Source: JBBSNV01 sp964458605
Lineage (GTDB): Bacteria; Pseudomonadota; Alphaproteobacteria; Reyranellales; JAQSWP01
Length of the DNA stretch: 64,000 nucleotides
Assembly: GCA_964458605.1 (NCBI GenBank)
Contig: CAYWLS010000014.1
Span: 42,453-106,452, forward strand
Direction of reading: 5' to 3'
Positions 54,690 through 63,991 of this stretch are shown in pieces. Position numbers and translations under genes: made by a program. The notes beneath the pieces were generated by a model, which saw only the letters and a list, made by a program, of their open reading frames with translations, was not told where the DNA came from and did no database searches. Position 1 is the first letter of the stretch; each line of letters begins with the position of its first letter.

Positions 54690-57600
54690 ATGAGCATTCA
54701 CGTCGCGTTGCATCACCAGACCACCTATCGCTACGACCGGCTGATCTCGCTTGGTCCGCAGCTGGTGCGGTTGCGCCCGGCGCCGCATGCGCGAACCCCG
54801 ATCCTGTCCTATTCGCTGCAGATCGAACCCAAGACCCATTTCCTGAACTGGCAGCAGGATCCGACCGGCAACTACATCGCCCGCCTGGTGTTCCCGGAGA
54901 AGACCGACCTGTTGCGCGTTTCGGTCGACCTGGTCGCCGACATGGCGGTGATCAATCCGTTCGACTTCTTCCTCGAACCGAGCGCCGAAAAATTTCCCTT
55001 CGCCTACGATCCCTCGCTGGCCGAGGAGCTGGCGCCCTACCGCAAAGTGCTGCCGCGCGGTGGGCTGTTCGACAACTTCCTGCGCAGCATCGATCCGTCG
55101 CCGCGCTCGACGGTCGACTTCCTGATGGCGTTGAACCAACGCCTGCAGCAGGAAGTGGGCTACGTCATCCGCCTGGAACCGGGCGTGCAGACCCCCGAGC
55201 AGACGCTGGAGAAGAAGCTCGGCTCCTGCCGCGACAGCGGCTGGCTGCTGGTGCAGCTGTTGCGCCACCTGGGCTTCGCCGCGCGCTTCGTGTCCGGCTA
55301 CCTGATCCAGCTGGTGGCCGACGAGAAGCCGCTCGACGGGCCGGCCGGTCCGACCCACGACTTCACCGACCTGCATGCCTGGTGCGAGGTCTATCTGCCC
55401 GGCGCCGGCTGGATCGGGCTCGATCCCACCTCCGGCCTGATGGCGGGCGAAGGCCATATTCCGCTGGCCTGCACGCCCGAGCCGCAAAGCGCGGCGCCGA
55501 TCGACGGCCTGACCGAAAAGGCCGAGGTCGAGTTCGACTTCGCCATGAAGGTCACGCGCATCTACGAATCGCCGCGCGTCACCAAGCCCTATACCGAGCG
55601 GCAATGGCAGTCGATCGTCGATCTGGGCCACAAGGTCGATCTCGACCTGCAGCGCAACGACGTGCGCCTGACCATGGGCGGCGAGCCGACCTTCGTGTCG
55701 ATCGACGACATGGACGGCGCGGAGTGGAACACCGAGGCGCTGGGCGACAACAAGCGCCGCCTGGCGGGACGCCTGTTCCGCCGCCTGGCCGATCGCTTCG
55801 CCAACAGCCCCCTGCTGCATTACGGTCAGGGCAAATGGTATCCGGGCGAGCAGCTGCCGCGCTGGGCGCTGACCTGCGTCTGGCGCCAGGATGGCCAGCC
55901 GGTGTGGAACGACCCCGACCTGATCGCCAAGGAGGACAAGCCCGCCGGCGCCACCGCCGCGACCGCCCAGGCCTTCGCCGAGGCACTGGCGCAACGGCTC
56001 GAGCTCAATCCCGGCTTCGCCATCCCCGCCTACGAGGATGCCTGGTATTACCTGTGGCGCGAGCGGCGCCTGCCGGTGAATGTCGATCCGCACGAATCCT
56101 GCCTGCGCGACCCGCTGGAACGGGCACGGCTGGCCAGGGTGTTCGAGCAGGGCATCGACGCGGAGGTCGGCACCGTGCTGCCGATCCAGCGCGCCCAGCA
56201 TAACGGCCGGCGCTGGATGAGCGGCGCCTGGTTCCTGCGGCCCGAGCGGCTCTATCTCATTCCCGGCGATTCGCCGGTCGGCTACCGCCTGCCGCTGGAT
56301 TCGCTGCCCTGGGTGGTCGAGAAGGATTTTCCCTGGCATGTCGAGCCCGACCCGATGGCGCCGCAGACGCCGTTCCCGCCGCGCCAGGCCTTGGAACATG
56401 GGCAGGCCGGCCGCCAGGTGTTCGAGCGACGCCAGGCCATGGCGCTGTCGGGCGGCGACGGCGGGCGCAGCGAGCAGCATCTGCCGCCGCAGCGCGGCGA
56501 ATCGGCGCCGTGGGTGGTGCGCACCGCCATGGCCTTCGAGGCGCGCAACGGCCACCTGTTCGTCTTCATGCCGCCGACATCCACGGCGGAGGACTATCTG
56601 GATCTGCTGACCGCGGTGGAAGAGACCGCCGCCGAGCTGGGCCAGCCGGTGTTCATCGAGGGCTACCTGCCGCCGTCGGATCCGCGGCTGACGCATTTCT
56701 CGGTCACGCCCGATCCGGGCGTCATCGAGGTCAACATCCATCCCTCGCACGATTGGGACGAAAGCGTGGATCGCACCACCGCAATCTACGAGGAGGCACG
56801 CGCCTGCCGGCTGGGCACCGAGAAGTTCATGCTCGATGGCCGCCATGTCGGCACCGGCGGCGGCAACCACATGGTGCTGGGCGGCACCACGCCCTCGGAT
56901 TCGCCGTTCCTGCGCCGGCCCGATCTGCTCAAGAGCATGGTCGGCTTCTGGCTCAACCATCCCTCGCTGTCCTACCTGTTCTCCGGCCTGTTCATCGGCC
57001 CGACCAGCCAGCATCCACGCGTCGACGAGGCGCGCAACGATGCGATCTACGAGCTGGAGATCGCCTTCCAGCAGGTCAGGGCGGGCCAGCCGGCGCCGGC
57101 CTGGCTGGTCGACCGCATCTTCCGCAACCTGCTGGTCGACGCCACCGGCAACACCCATCGCGCCGAGTTCTGCATCGACAAGATGTTCTCGCCCGACAGC
57201 GCGGCGGGACGGCGCGGCCTGCTCGAGCTGCGCGCCTTCGAGATGCCGCCGCATTGGCGCATGAGCCTGACCCAGCAATTGCTGCTGCGCGCGCTGCTGT
57301 CGCGCTTCTGGCGCAAGCCCTACGAGGAAGCGCCGGTGCGCTGGCACACCCGCCTGCACGACGATTTCATGCTGCCGCATTTCGTGGCGCAGGATTTCGC
57401 CGACGTGCTGGCCGATCTCGACCGCCACGGCTACGCCTTCCAGCAGGACTGGTTCGCGCCGCATTTCGAATTCCGCTTCCCCGAGATCGGCAAGGTCGCC
57501 TATGGCGGCATCGAGCTGGAATTGCGCCATGCGCTTGAGCCGTGGCACGTGCTGGGCGAGGAAGGCGCGATCGGCGGCACCGTGCGTTACGTCGATTCCT

Positions 57601-58025
57601 CGGTCGAGCGCATGCAGGTCAGGCTTGCCGGCATGGTCGATCCGCGCCATTGCCTGGTGGTCAACGGCCGGCAGGTGCCGATGCGCGCCACCGGCGCCAT
57701 GGGCCAATACGTCGCCGGCCTGCGCTATCGCGCCTGGCGGCCGCCGGAGGCATTGCACCCCACCATCGGCATACACGCGCCCCTGGTGTTCGACATCTTC
57801 GATTCCTGGAACGGCCGCTCGATCGGCGGCTGCACCTATCATGTGGCGCATCCCGGCGGCCGCAATTTCCAGCAATTCCCGGTCAATGCCAACGCCGCCG
57901 AGGCGCGCCGTCGCGCCCGCTTCTTCCCCATCGGCCACAGCCAGGGCGTGCTGCAGCCCGAGCTCGAGAACGCGCCGCCCGAGCACCCGCTGACGCTCGA
58001 TCTTCGTTGGCGCAACAAAGCCTGA
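54690..58025 (+). CDS. Transglutaminase-DUF2126 fusion protein
   Basis: A 1111-residue cytoplasmic protein. Residues 1-290 form a transglutaminase-like cysteine-protease-fold domain with triad C180 (GSCRDSGW), H229 (LHAWCE) and D245 (LDPTSG). From about 300 to the end is a DUF2126 domain (TMGGEPTFVSIDD near 330; EVNIHPSHDWDES; ending GRNFQQFPVN). DUF2126 has no known activity. It is the first of three plus-strand genes; the ATG at 54690 marks the start of the family N-terminus (HVALHHQTTYRYDR). No signal peptide is seen. Confidence 0.93.
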   Translation: MSIHVALHHQTTYRYDRLISLGPQLVRLRPAPHARTPILSYSLQIEPKTHFLNWQQDPTGNYIARLVFPEKTDLLRVSVDLVADMAVINPFDFFLEPSAEKFPFAYDPSLAEELAPYRKVLPRGGLFDNFLRSIDPSPRSTVDFLMALNQRLQQEVGYVIRLEPGVQTPEQTLEKKLGSCRDSGWLLVQLLRHLGFAARFVSGYLIQLVADEKPLDGPAGPTHDFTDLHAWCEVYLPGAGWIGLDPTSGLMAGEGHIPLACTPEPQSAAPIDGLTEKAEVEFDFAMKVTRIYESPRVTKPYTERQWQSIVDLGHKVDLDLQRNDVRLTMGGEPTFVSIDDMDGAEWNTEALGDNKRRLAGRLFRRLADRFANSPLLHYGQGKWYPGEQLPRWALTCVWRQDGQPVWNDPDLIAKEDKPAGATAATAQAFAEALAQRLELNPGFAIPAYEDAWYYLWRERRLPVNVDPHESCLRDPLERARLARVFEQGIDAEVGTVLPIQRAQHNGRRWMSGAWFLRPERLYLIPGDSPVGYRLPLDSLPWVVEKDFPWHVEPDPMAPQTPFPPRQALEHGQAGRQVFERRQAMALSGGDGGRSEQHLPPQRGESAPWVVRTAMAFEARNGHLFVFMPPTSTAEDYLDLLTAVEETAAELGQPVFIEGYLPPSDPRLTHFSVTPDPGVIEVNIHPSHDWDESVDRTTAIYEEARACRLGTEKFMLDGRHVGTGGGNHMVLGGTTPSDSPFLRRPDLLKSMVGFWLNHPSLSYLFSGLFIGPTSQHPRVDEARNDAIYELEIAFQQVRAGQPAPAWLVDRIFRNLLVDATGNTHRAEFCIDKMFSPDSAAGRRGLLELRAFEMPPHWRMSLTQQLLLRALLSRFWRKPYEEAPVRWHTRLHDDFMLPHFVAQDFADVLADLDRHGYAFQQDWFAPHFEFRFPEIGKVAYGGIELELRHALEPWHVLGEEGAIGGTVRYVDSSVERMQVRLAGMVDPRHCLVVNGRQVPMRATGAMGQYVAGLRYRAWRPPEALHPTIGIHAPLVFDIFDSWNGRSIGGCTYHVAHPGGRNFQQFPVNANAAEARRRARFFPIGHSQGVLQPELENAPPEHPLTLDLRWRNKA

Positions 58026-58069
58026 TAGACTTGCGGACGGGGCACGGTCGGGGAAAATCGGCACAGGCG

Positions 58070-60601
58070 ATGGGCATCAGTATAGCCAACGGGGCAGCGG
58101 CCGACGCTTCGCACCTCGACCAGGCCTATGACGAGATGGTGACCGGCCAGGGCGGCGTGCGCCGCCACTGGCAGGGCGTGCTGAGCCTGATCAACGCCCT
58201 GCCGCACGGCCTGGCCGAGCGCGTCGACAGCGCCCGCCGCGTGCTCGACGAGGACGGCGCCACCTACAACATCTACAGCGACCCGCGCGCCGCCAGCCAG
58301 CGCTGGACCTTCGATCCGCTGCCCCTGATCCTGGAAGCCGGCGAATGGCGCGACCTGGCGGCCGGGCTGGCGCAGCGCGCCCGGCTGCTCAACGCGGTGC
58401 TGAACGACATCTACGGGCCCCAACGCCTGCTGCGCGACCGGCTGATCCCGCCGGCGCTGGTGTTCGCCAATCCCGAATTCCTGCGTCCCTGCCGCGACGC
58501 CGAGGCCGAAGCCGACCGGCCGCTGCTGCATCACTACGCCGTCGATCTGATGCGCCGGCCCGACGGGCAGTGGGTGGTGCTGTCGGACCGGGCGCAACTC
58601 GCCGCCGGCATGGGCTATGCGCTGGAGAACCGGCGGGTCCAGGCGCGCACCCTGCCCGAGCTGTTCCGCGGCCGCCATGTGCAGCAGTTGCGGCCGTTCT
58701 TCGACCGCTGGCAGAGCGCGCTGCATGGCCTGGCGCGACGCGACAACCCGCAGATCGGCCTGCTGACGCCGGGGCCCGACGACGAGGCCTATTTCGAGCA
58801 TGTCTATCTGGCGCGCGAGCTGGGCCTCACCCTGGTCGAAGGCGCCGATCTCACCTTGCGCGACGCCAAGGTGATGCTGAAGACGCTCGACGGGCTGCAG
58901 CGCGTCGACGTGCTGCTGCGCCGGGTCGAAAGCGCCTTGTGCGATCCGCTCGAGCTGCGCGCCGATTCCGCCGTCGGCGTGGTCGGCATGCTGCAGGCGG
59001 TGCGCACCGGCAAGCTGGTGCTGGCCAATGCCATCGGCAGCGGCGTGATCGAGACGCCGGCGCTGATGCCTTTCCTGCCCGGCCTGTCCCGCGCGCTGAA
59101 CGGCGAAGACCTCGCCGTGCCGTCGGCCGAGCTGCTGTGGTGCGGCCAGGCAACGCCGCTCGATGCGGTGCTGCACGACCTGCCCGACTATGTGATCCGC
59201 CGCAGCTTCGGCAGCGCGGTCGAACCCGTGATCGGCGCCGCGCTCGACGCCAAGGGCCAGGCCAAGCTGATCGAGAAGATCCGGGCCCGTCCCGCTTCCT
59301 TCGTGGCGCAGCGGCCGATCGTGCCGTCGGTGGCGCCGACCTGGTCGGACAACGGATTGACGCCAAGGCCGGTGGTGCTGCGCGTGTTCCTGGTGCGCCA
59401 TGACGGCGACTATGTCGCCATGCCCGGCGGTCATGCCCGCGTGCCGACCAATCGCGAGGCCTATTTCCGCTCGCCGCTGCAGCATCGCGGCACCACCAAG
59501 GACGTCTGGGTGCTGGCCGACGAGGACGCGCCGACAATCGTCGCCGGCACCGGCGCGGGCCATTCGCGCGTCGCCATCCAGCGCGGCAGCGCGGTGATGC
59601 CCAGCCGCGTGGCCGACAATCTCTACTGGCTGGGCCGCTACATGGAGCGGCTCGACAACGGCGCCCGGCTGCTGCGCGCGGCGCTGTGGCGACTGGCCGG
59701 CGGCACGATGGGCGCGCGCGACATGGTCGAGCTGCGCACCATCGCCCAGTCGCTCGACAGCTTCAACCTGATCGACACCGCTGCCGCCAACGCGCCGCCC
59801 GACTCGCACATGCTGGCCAATGCGCTGACCCGCGCTACCCAGCCCGACCAGCCGCTGCTCGACGTGTTCCGCTCGATCCAGCGCCTGGCCGCCTCGACCC
59901 GCGACCGGCTGTCGATGGATATGTGGCAGGCGGTCAAGCAGCTGCTGGGCGAGGTGCGCGGCCGGCTGGAGGGCGGCTTCGGCGACATCGACCGGCTGAT
60001 CGCCTCGTTCGACGACCTGATCCGCTTCGCCGCCATCTTTGCCGGCATGGCCTCGGAGAACATGACGCGCGGCGCGGGCTGGCGCTTCCTCGATATCGGC
60101 CGCCGTCTGGAGCGCGGCATCTTCACCGCCCAGGGCGCGCTGGGCGGCTTCGCCCTGGTGCCGGTCAATTGGGAATCGGCGATGCGGCTGGCGCTGGAGC
60201 TGTGCGACAGCACCATCACCTATCGCTCGCGCTATCTGGCGGCGCTGCAGCCCGGCCCGGTGCTCGACCTGGTGCTGGCCGACGACAGCAACCCGCGCTC
60301 GCTGGCGTTCCAACTGCTGCGGCTGGACGAGAACCTGGCGGCGCTGCCGCGGCGCCAGGGCGAACTCGCCATCATTCCGGTGTCGCAGATCCTGCGCGAT
60401 CTTGCGACCGTCACCAGCCAGTTCGACGGCGACGATCGAAACCAGGGACAGGACAGCCCGACCCTGGTGATGCTACGCGATCTGCTCGAAGAGACCGGCA
60501 ACGGGTTGCGCGATCTGTCCAATGCCATCACGCGGGCCTATTTCACTCACGTGCCCGCCGCCCAGGCACTGGGCTCGGCGCGCGCCGCCATGCGGCTGTG
60601 A
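58070..60601 (+). CDS. Circularly permuted ATP-grasp / alpha-E fusion protein
   Basis: An 843-residue protein. Residues 1-500 are a circularly permuted ATP-grasp ligase (DUF404/DUF407 type), starting AYDEMVTGQGGVRRHWQ and containing IYGPQRLLRDRLIPP and ADLTLRDAKVMLKTL. Residues 510-835 are the alpha-E domain (SRVADNLYWLGRYMERLDNGARLLRA), an all-helical domain of unknown function. ATP-grasp enzymes make amide bonds between acids and amines. Separate genes for these two domains are common elsewhere. It lies 44 bp after the transglutaminase-DUF2126 gene and 7 bp before the next transglutaminase. Confidence 0.93.
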   Translation: MGISIANGAAADASHLDQAYDEMVTGQGGVRRHWQGVLSLINALPHGLAERVDSARRVLDEDGATYNIYSDPRAASQRWTFDPLPLILEAGEWRDLAAGLAQRARLLNAVLNDIYGPQRLLRDRLIPPALVFANPEFLRPCRDAEAEADRPLLHHYAVDLMRRPDGQWVVLSDRAQLAAGMGYALENRRVQARTLPELFRGRHVQQLRPFFDRWQSALHGLARRDNPQIGLLTPGPDDEAYFEHVYLARELGLTLVEGADLTLRDAKVMLKTLDGLQRVDVLLRRVESALCDPLELRADSAVGVVGMLQAVRTGKLVLANAIGSGVIETPALMPFLPGLSRALNGEDLAVPSAELLWCGQATPLDAVLHDLPDYVIRRSFGSAVEPVIGAALDAKGQAKLIEKIRARPASFVAQRPIVPSVAPTWSDNGLTPRPVVLRVFLVRHDGDYVAMPGGHARVPTNREAYFRSPLQHRGTTKDVWVLADEDAPTIVAGTGAGHSRVAIQRGSAVMPSRVADNLYWLGRYMERLDNGARLLRAALWRLAGGTMGARDMVELRTIAQSLDSFNLIDTAAANAPPDSHMLANALTRATQPDQPLLDVFRSIQRLAASTRDRLSMDMWQAVKQLLGEVRGRLEGGFGDIDRLIASFDDLIRFAAIFAGMASENMTRGAGWRFLDIGRRLERGIFTAQGALGGFALVPVNWESAMRLALELCDSTITYRSRYLAALQPGPVLDLVLADDSNPRSLAFQLLRLDENLAALPRRQGELAIIPVSQILRDLATVTSQFDGDDRNQGQDSPTLVMLRDLLEETGNGLRDLSNAITRAYFTHVPAAQALGSARAAMRL

Positions 60602-60608
60602 GGAGCAG

Positions 60609-61508
60609 ATGCGCTACAAGCTGACCCATCGCACCTCCTACCGCTACGCCAGCGCCGTCGACCTGGCCTGGCATGTGCTGCATCTGCGCCCGCGCGCCCT
60701 GCCGTTCCAGAAGGTGGCGAGCAGCGAGATCGTCTCCTCGCCCCGCCCGGCCGAGAGCCACGAAGACGTCGATCATTTCGGCAACAACATCGCCCAGTTG
60801 ATGCTGAACGAGACCCACGATCATTTCACGGTCGAGATGCGGGCCGAAGTCGATGTCGCTTTTCCCGCCGCACCCGATCCGCTTGCCGGCCAGGCTTGGG
60901 AGCAGGTGGCGCAGGATCTCGACGGCGACGGCTTCCCCCAGGCGGTCGAGACCAACGAATTCGTCTACAACTCGCCGCTGGTCGCGGCCCATCCGGGTCT
61001 GCACGACTATGCGCGGCCGTCCTTCAACGCCGGCCGTCCGATCCTGGACGCGGTGATCGACCTGACCCATCGCATCAAGCGCGACTTCGCCTACGATCCG
61101 GGCGCCACCGACATCTCCACGCCGCTGCTGCAGGTGCTGCACAAGCGGCGCGGCGTGTGCCAGGACTTCGCCCAGTTGCAGATCGGCTGCCTGCGCTCGC
61201 TGGGTCTGGCGGCGCGCTACGTCTCGGGCTACATCCGCACCAGGCCCCGGCCGGGCCAGCAGGCGCTGCGCGGCGCCGACGCCTCGCATGCCTGGGTCTC
61301 GGTGTGGTGCGGCGCGGCGGGCTGGATCGATGTCGATCCCACCAACGATCTGGTGGTGTCGGACCAGCACGTGCTGGTGGGTTGGGGGCGCGACTTCTCC
61401 GACGTCAGCCCGGTGCGCGGCGTGATCCTGGGCGGCGGCCACCAGAGCTTCGGCGTCTCGGTCGATCTCGTCCCGGTCGAGGGCCACTCCGGATCGGCAC
61501 CGGCCTGA
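60609..61508 (+). CDS. Transglutaminase-like protein
   Basis: A 299-residue cytoplasmic transglutaminase-superfamily protein with an N-terminal beta domain (KLTHRTSYRYASAVDLAWH) and a catalytic core with triad C184 (GVCQDFA), H227 (SHAWVS) and D243 (DVDPTND). It is the third gene in the cluster, 7 bp after the ATP-grasp/alpha-E gene. It is shorter than but related to the N-terminal domain of the first gene. In this family the fold more often cuts peptides or isopeptides than cross-links proteins. AGGAG precedes the ATG. Confidence 0.93.
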   Translation: MRYKLTHRTSYRYASAVDLAWHVLHLRPRALPFQKVASSEIVSSPRPAESHEDVDHFGNNIAQLMLNETHDHFTVEMRAEVDVAFPAAPDPLAGQAWEQVAQDLDGDGFPQAVETNEFVYNSPLVAAHPGLHDYARPSFNAGRPILDAVIDLTHRIKRDFAYDPGATDISTPLLQVLHKRRGVCQDFAQLQIGCLRSLGLAARYVSGYIRTRPRPGQQALRGADASHAWVSVWCGAAGWIDVDPTNDLVVSDQHVLVGWGRDFSDVSPVRGVILGGGHQSFGVSVDLVPVEGHSGSAPA

Positions 61509-61529
61509 TCGCATCCAAGCGATCGATAA

Positions 61530-62528
61530 CTAGCTCAGCATCCCCGTCCCATTGGGCGCCACCAGGATTTTGCCGTCCCGCCCGCCCCGCTCGGCATGGG
61601 CCAATGCGGCGCCGATCTGTTCGATCGGATAGATCTTCTCCACCGCGACATCGATCTTGCCGTCGGCGATGCGCTGTGCCAGTTGCTCGTAGATCGCCGC
61701 GATCTGCGCGGGCGTTCGCCTGGCCAGGAAACGGCCCAGCATGAAGCCGGTGACGTTGACGCCGCGATAGACCAGCGCCAGGGTCGGCACCTGGCTGTCC
61801 TCGCCCGACAGCCCGCCATAGACGCAGACCGTGCCATTGTCGGCCACCGCATCGACCATCACCTTGGTGGCCGGCCCGCCGATGCAATCGATGGCATAGA
61901 CCACCGGCCCGCCACCCGTCGCCTGGCGGATGCGCGCCGCCAGGTCCGGCCCGTCGACCACCACCGCGTCGCCGCCCAGTCCCTCGATCAGCCCGCGCAA
62001 GGATTCGCGCCGCACCACGTTGATCGTGCGCAGGCCGCAATCTTTGGCCAGGCCGATCAGGATTTTGCCGACGGCGGAGTTGGCGCCGTTCTGCACGATC
62101 CAGTCGCCGGGCTTCAGCTTCACCACATCGTCGAGCAGCAGCAACGCGGTCGGCGGATTGATGCGCAGCATGGCTGCCTGCTTCAGGCCGATATCGTTGC
62201 GCACCTTGACGACGCTCGACGCCGGCGCCTTGCGGCGCTGGGTCCAGTTCTCGCGCAACAGGTTGATGACCCGGTCGCCCGGCCCGATATGCCGCACATT
62301 GGCGCCAACCGCCACGACGCGGCCGATGCATTCGGCGCCCGGCGTCGCCGGGAAAGGCGGCTTGTTGGCGTAGCGCCCGGTGAACAACGACAGGTCGGCC
62401 GGGTTGATCGGAAAGGCCAGCACCTCGAACACCACCTCGTCCGGGCCCGGCGCGCCGACATCCGGCACCTCGACGCATTGCGCCACCTCATGCGGCACGC
62501 CGAAGCGGCTGAACTGCACCTGTTTCAT
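61530..62528 (-). CDS. Zinc-independent alcohol dehydrogenase family (quinone/2-enoyl reductase-like)
   Basis: A 332-residue medium-chain reductase. The nucleotide-binding core is at about 140-180 (WIVQNGANSAVGKILIGLAKDCG), with ANSAVG like mitochondrial 2-enoyl-thioester reductase. No zinc ligands are seen. The N-terminus KQVQFSRFGVPHEV is typical of quinone-oxidoreductase/MECR-like NADPH enzymes. GGAGG precedes the ATG by seven bases. It converges with the transglutaminase gene and is divergent from the aminotransferase gene. Confidence 0.87.
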   Translation of the reverse strand: MKQVQFSRFGVPHEVAQCVEVPDVGAPGPDEVVFEVLAFPINPADLSLFTGRYANKPPFPATPGAECIGRVVAVGANVRHIGPGDRVINLLRENWTQRRKAPASSVVKVRNDIGLKQAAMLRINPPTALLLLDDVVKLKPGDWIVQNGANSAVGKILIGLAKDCGLRTINVVRRESLRGLIEGLGGDAVVVDGPDLAARIRQATGGGPVVYAIDCIGGPATKVMVDAVADNGTVCVYGGLSGEDSQVPTLALVYRGVNVTGFMLGRFLARRTPAQIAAIYEQLAQRIADGKIDVAVEKIYPIEQIGAALAHAERGGRDGKILVAPNGTGMLS

Positions 62529-62699
62529 GGGCTGTCCTCCCCGCCGCCATGCTGCGGGGGAATCGGGCCGGCGGCAACCGGCCCGTCCCTTTGCGGATTT
62601 TGCACAGGTGGGGCCGCCGCCGCACAGCCCGGCCGGCTTGCGGCCCGATTGGCCCGGGGCTAAGGTCCGCCGCGTTTGTCTCAAGGAGCCTGGAGAATC

Positions 62700-63902
62700 A
62701 TGGCCTTTCTGTCGCAACGCCTTGGGCGCATCAAGCCCTCGCCCACCATCGCCGTCACCACCCGCGCCGCGGAGCTGAAAGCCGCCGGCCGCGACGTGAT
62801 CGGCCTGGGCGCCGGCGAGCCCGATTTCGACACACCGCAGCACATCAAGGATGCGGCGATCAAGGCGATGCAGGCCGGCGAGACGAAATACACGCCCACT
62901 GCCGGCACCCCGGCGCTGCGCGCGGCGATCTGCGCCAAGCTCAAACGCGACCATGGCCTGGTGTACCAGCCCAACCAGGTGATCGTCGGCAACGGCGGCA
63001 AGCAGGTGATCTACAACGCCCTGATGGCCACTTTGGACCCGGGCGACGAGGTCATCATCCCCGCACCGTACTGGGTGTCCTATCCCGACATGGTGGTGCT
63101 GGCCGACGGCAAGCCGGTGATCGTCGCCTGCCCCGAGGACAAGGGCTTCAAGATGCAGGCGGCCGATTTCGAGCGCGCCATCACGCCCCGCACCAAATGG
63201 GTGATCCTGAACTCGCCCAGCAACCCGACCGGCGCAGCCTACAGCCACGACGAGCTGAAGGCGCTGACCGACGTGCTGGTGCGTCACCCGCATGTCTGGG
63301 TGCTGACCGACGACATGTACGAGAAGATCGTCTACGACGACTTCAAATTCTGCACGCCGGCCCAGGTCGAGCCCAAGCTCTACGACCGCACCCTGACCAT
63401 GAACGGCGTATCCAAGGCCTATTGCATGACCGGCTGGCGCATCGGCTACGCGGCCGGGCCGGCGGCGCTGATCAAGGCGATGGACACGGTGCAGTCGCAG
63501 AGCACGTCCAACGCCTCCTCGATCAGCCAGGCGGCCTCGGTGGCGGCGCTCAACGGACCGGAGGATTTCATTGCGCGCCAGAACGTGACGTTCAAGGAGC
63601 GCCGCGACCTGGTGGTGTCGATGCTGAACCAGGCCAAGGGCATCACCTGCCACCGGCCGGAGGGGGCATTCTACGTGTTCCCGTCCTGCGCCGGGGTGAT
63701 CGGCAAGAAGACGCCGCAGGGCAAGCTGCTGGAGACCGACACCGACTTCGTCACCTACCTGCTGGAGAGCGAAGGCGTGGCGGTGGTGCAGGGCTCGGCC
63801 TTCGGGCTGGCGCCGTTCTTCCGCATCTCCTACGCCACCGCCACCGAGGCGCTGGAGGAAGCCTGCCGGCGCATCCAGCGCGCTTGCGCCGCCCTGAACT
63901 GA
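62700..63902 (+). CDS. aatA: Aspartate aminotransferase (class I pyridoxal-phosphate enzyme)
   Basis: A 400-residue PLP enzyme converting aspartate and 2-oxoglutarate to oxaloacetate and glutamate. Diagnostic motifs: GAGEPDFDTP near the N-terminus, NSPSNPTGAAYS with the aldimine-region asparagine, TDDMYEKIVYDD, and the PLP lysine in NGVSKAYCMTGWRIGY. The arrangement fits the type I-beta/gamma aspartate transaminase of alphaproteobacteria. The ATG follows TGGAGA; an in-frame ATG eight codons earlier lacks one. Its product glutamate connects to the GOGAT genes, though they are far away. Strong hairpins follow. Confidence 0.92.
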   Translation: MAFLSQRLGRIKPSPTIAVTTRAAELKAAGRDVIGLGAGEPDFDTPQHIKDAAIKAMQAGETKYTPTAGTPALRAAICAKLKRDHGLVYQPNQVIVGNGGKQVIYNALMATLDPGDEVIIPAPYWVSYPDMVVLADGKPVIVACPEDKGFKMQAADFERAITPRTKWVILNSPSNPTGAAYSHDELKALTDVLVRHPHVWVLTDDMYEKIVYDDFKFCTPAQVEPKLYDRTLTMNGVSKAYCMTGWRIGYAAGPAALIKAMDTVQSQSTSNASSISQAASVAALNGPEDFIARQNVTFKERRDLVVSMLNQAKGITCHRPEGAFYVFPSCAGVIGKKTPQGKLLETDTDFVTYLLESEGVAVVQGSAFGLAPFFRISYATATEALEEACRRIQRACAALN

Positions 63903-63926
63903 ACCGGTTTCCATCGCGGTATCGAA

Positions 63927-63946
63927 GGGGCGGGATTTCCCGCCCC
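63927..63946 (+). terminator. First of two tandem hairpins after aatA
   Basis: A perfect 8-bp GC stem (GGGGCGGG/CCCGCCCC) with a 4-base ATTT loop. It is not followed by a T run, so it is probably a stabiliser or pause hairpin ahead of the terminator at 63958. Confidence 0.65.
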
Positions 63947-63957
63947 AGACCGCTGAC

Positions 63958-63991
63958 AAACCCCGCCGAATTTCGGCGGGGTTTTTGTTTT
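63958..63991 (+). terminator. Rho-independent terminator after aatA
   Basis: AAACCCCGCCGA at 63958-63969 pairs with TCGGCGGGGTTT at 63973-63984, giving a 12-bp stem with a 3-base loop, followed by TTTTTGTTTT. It is the strongest terminator in the window. Confidence 0.95.
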
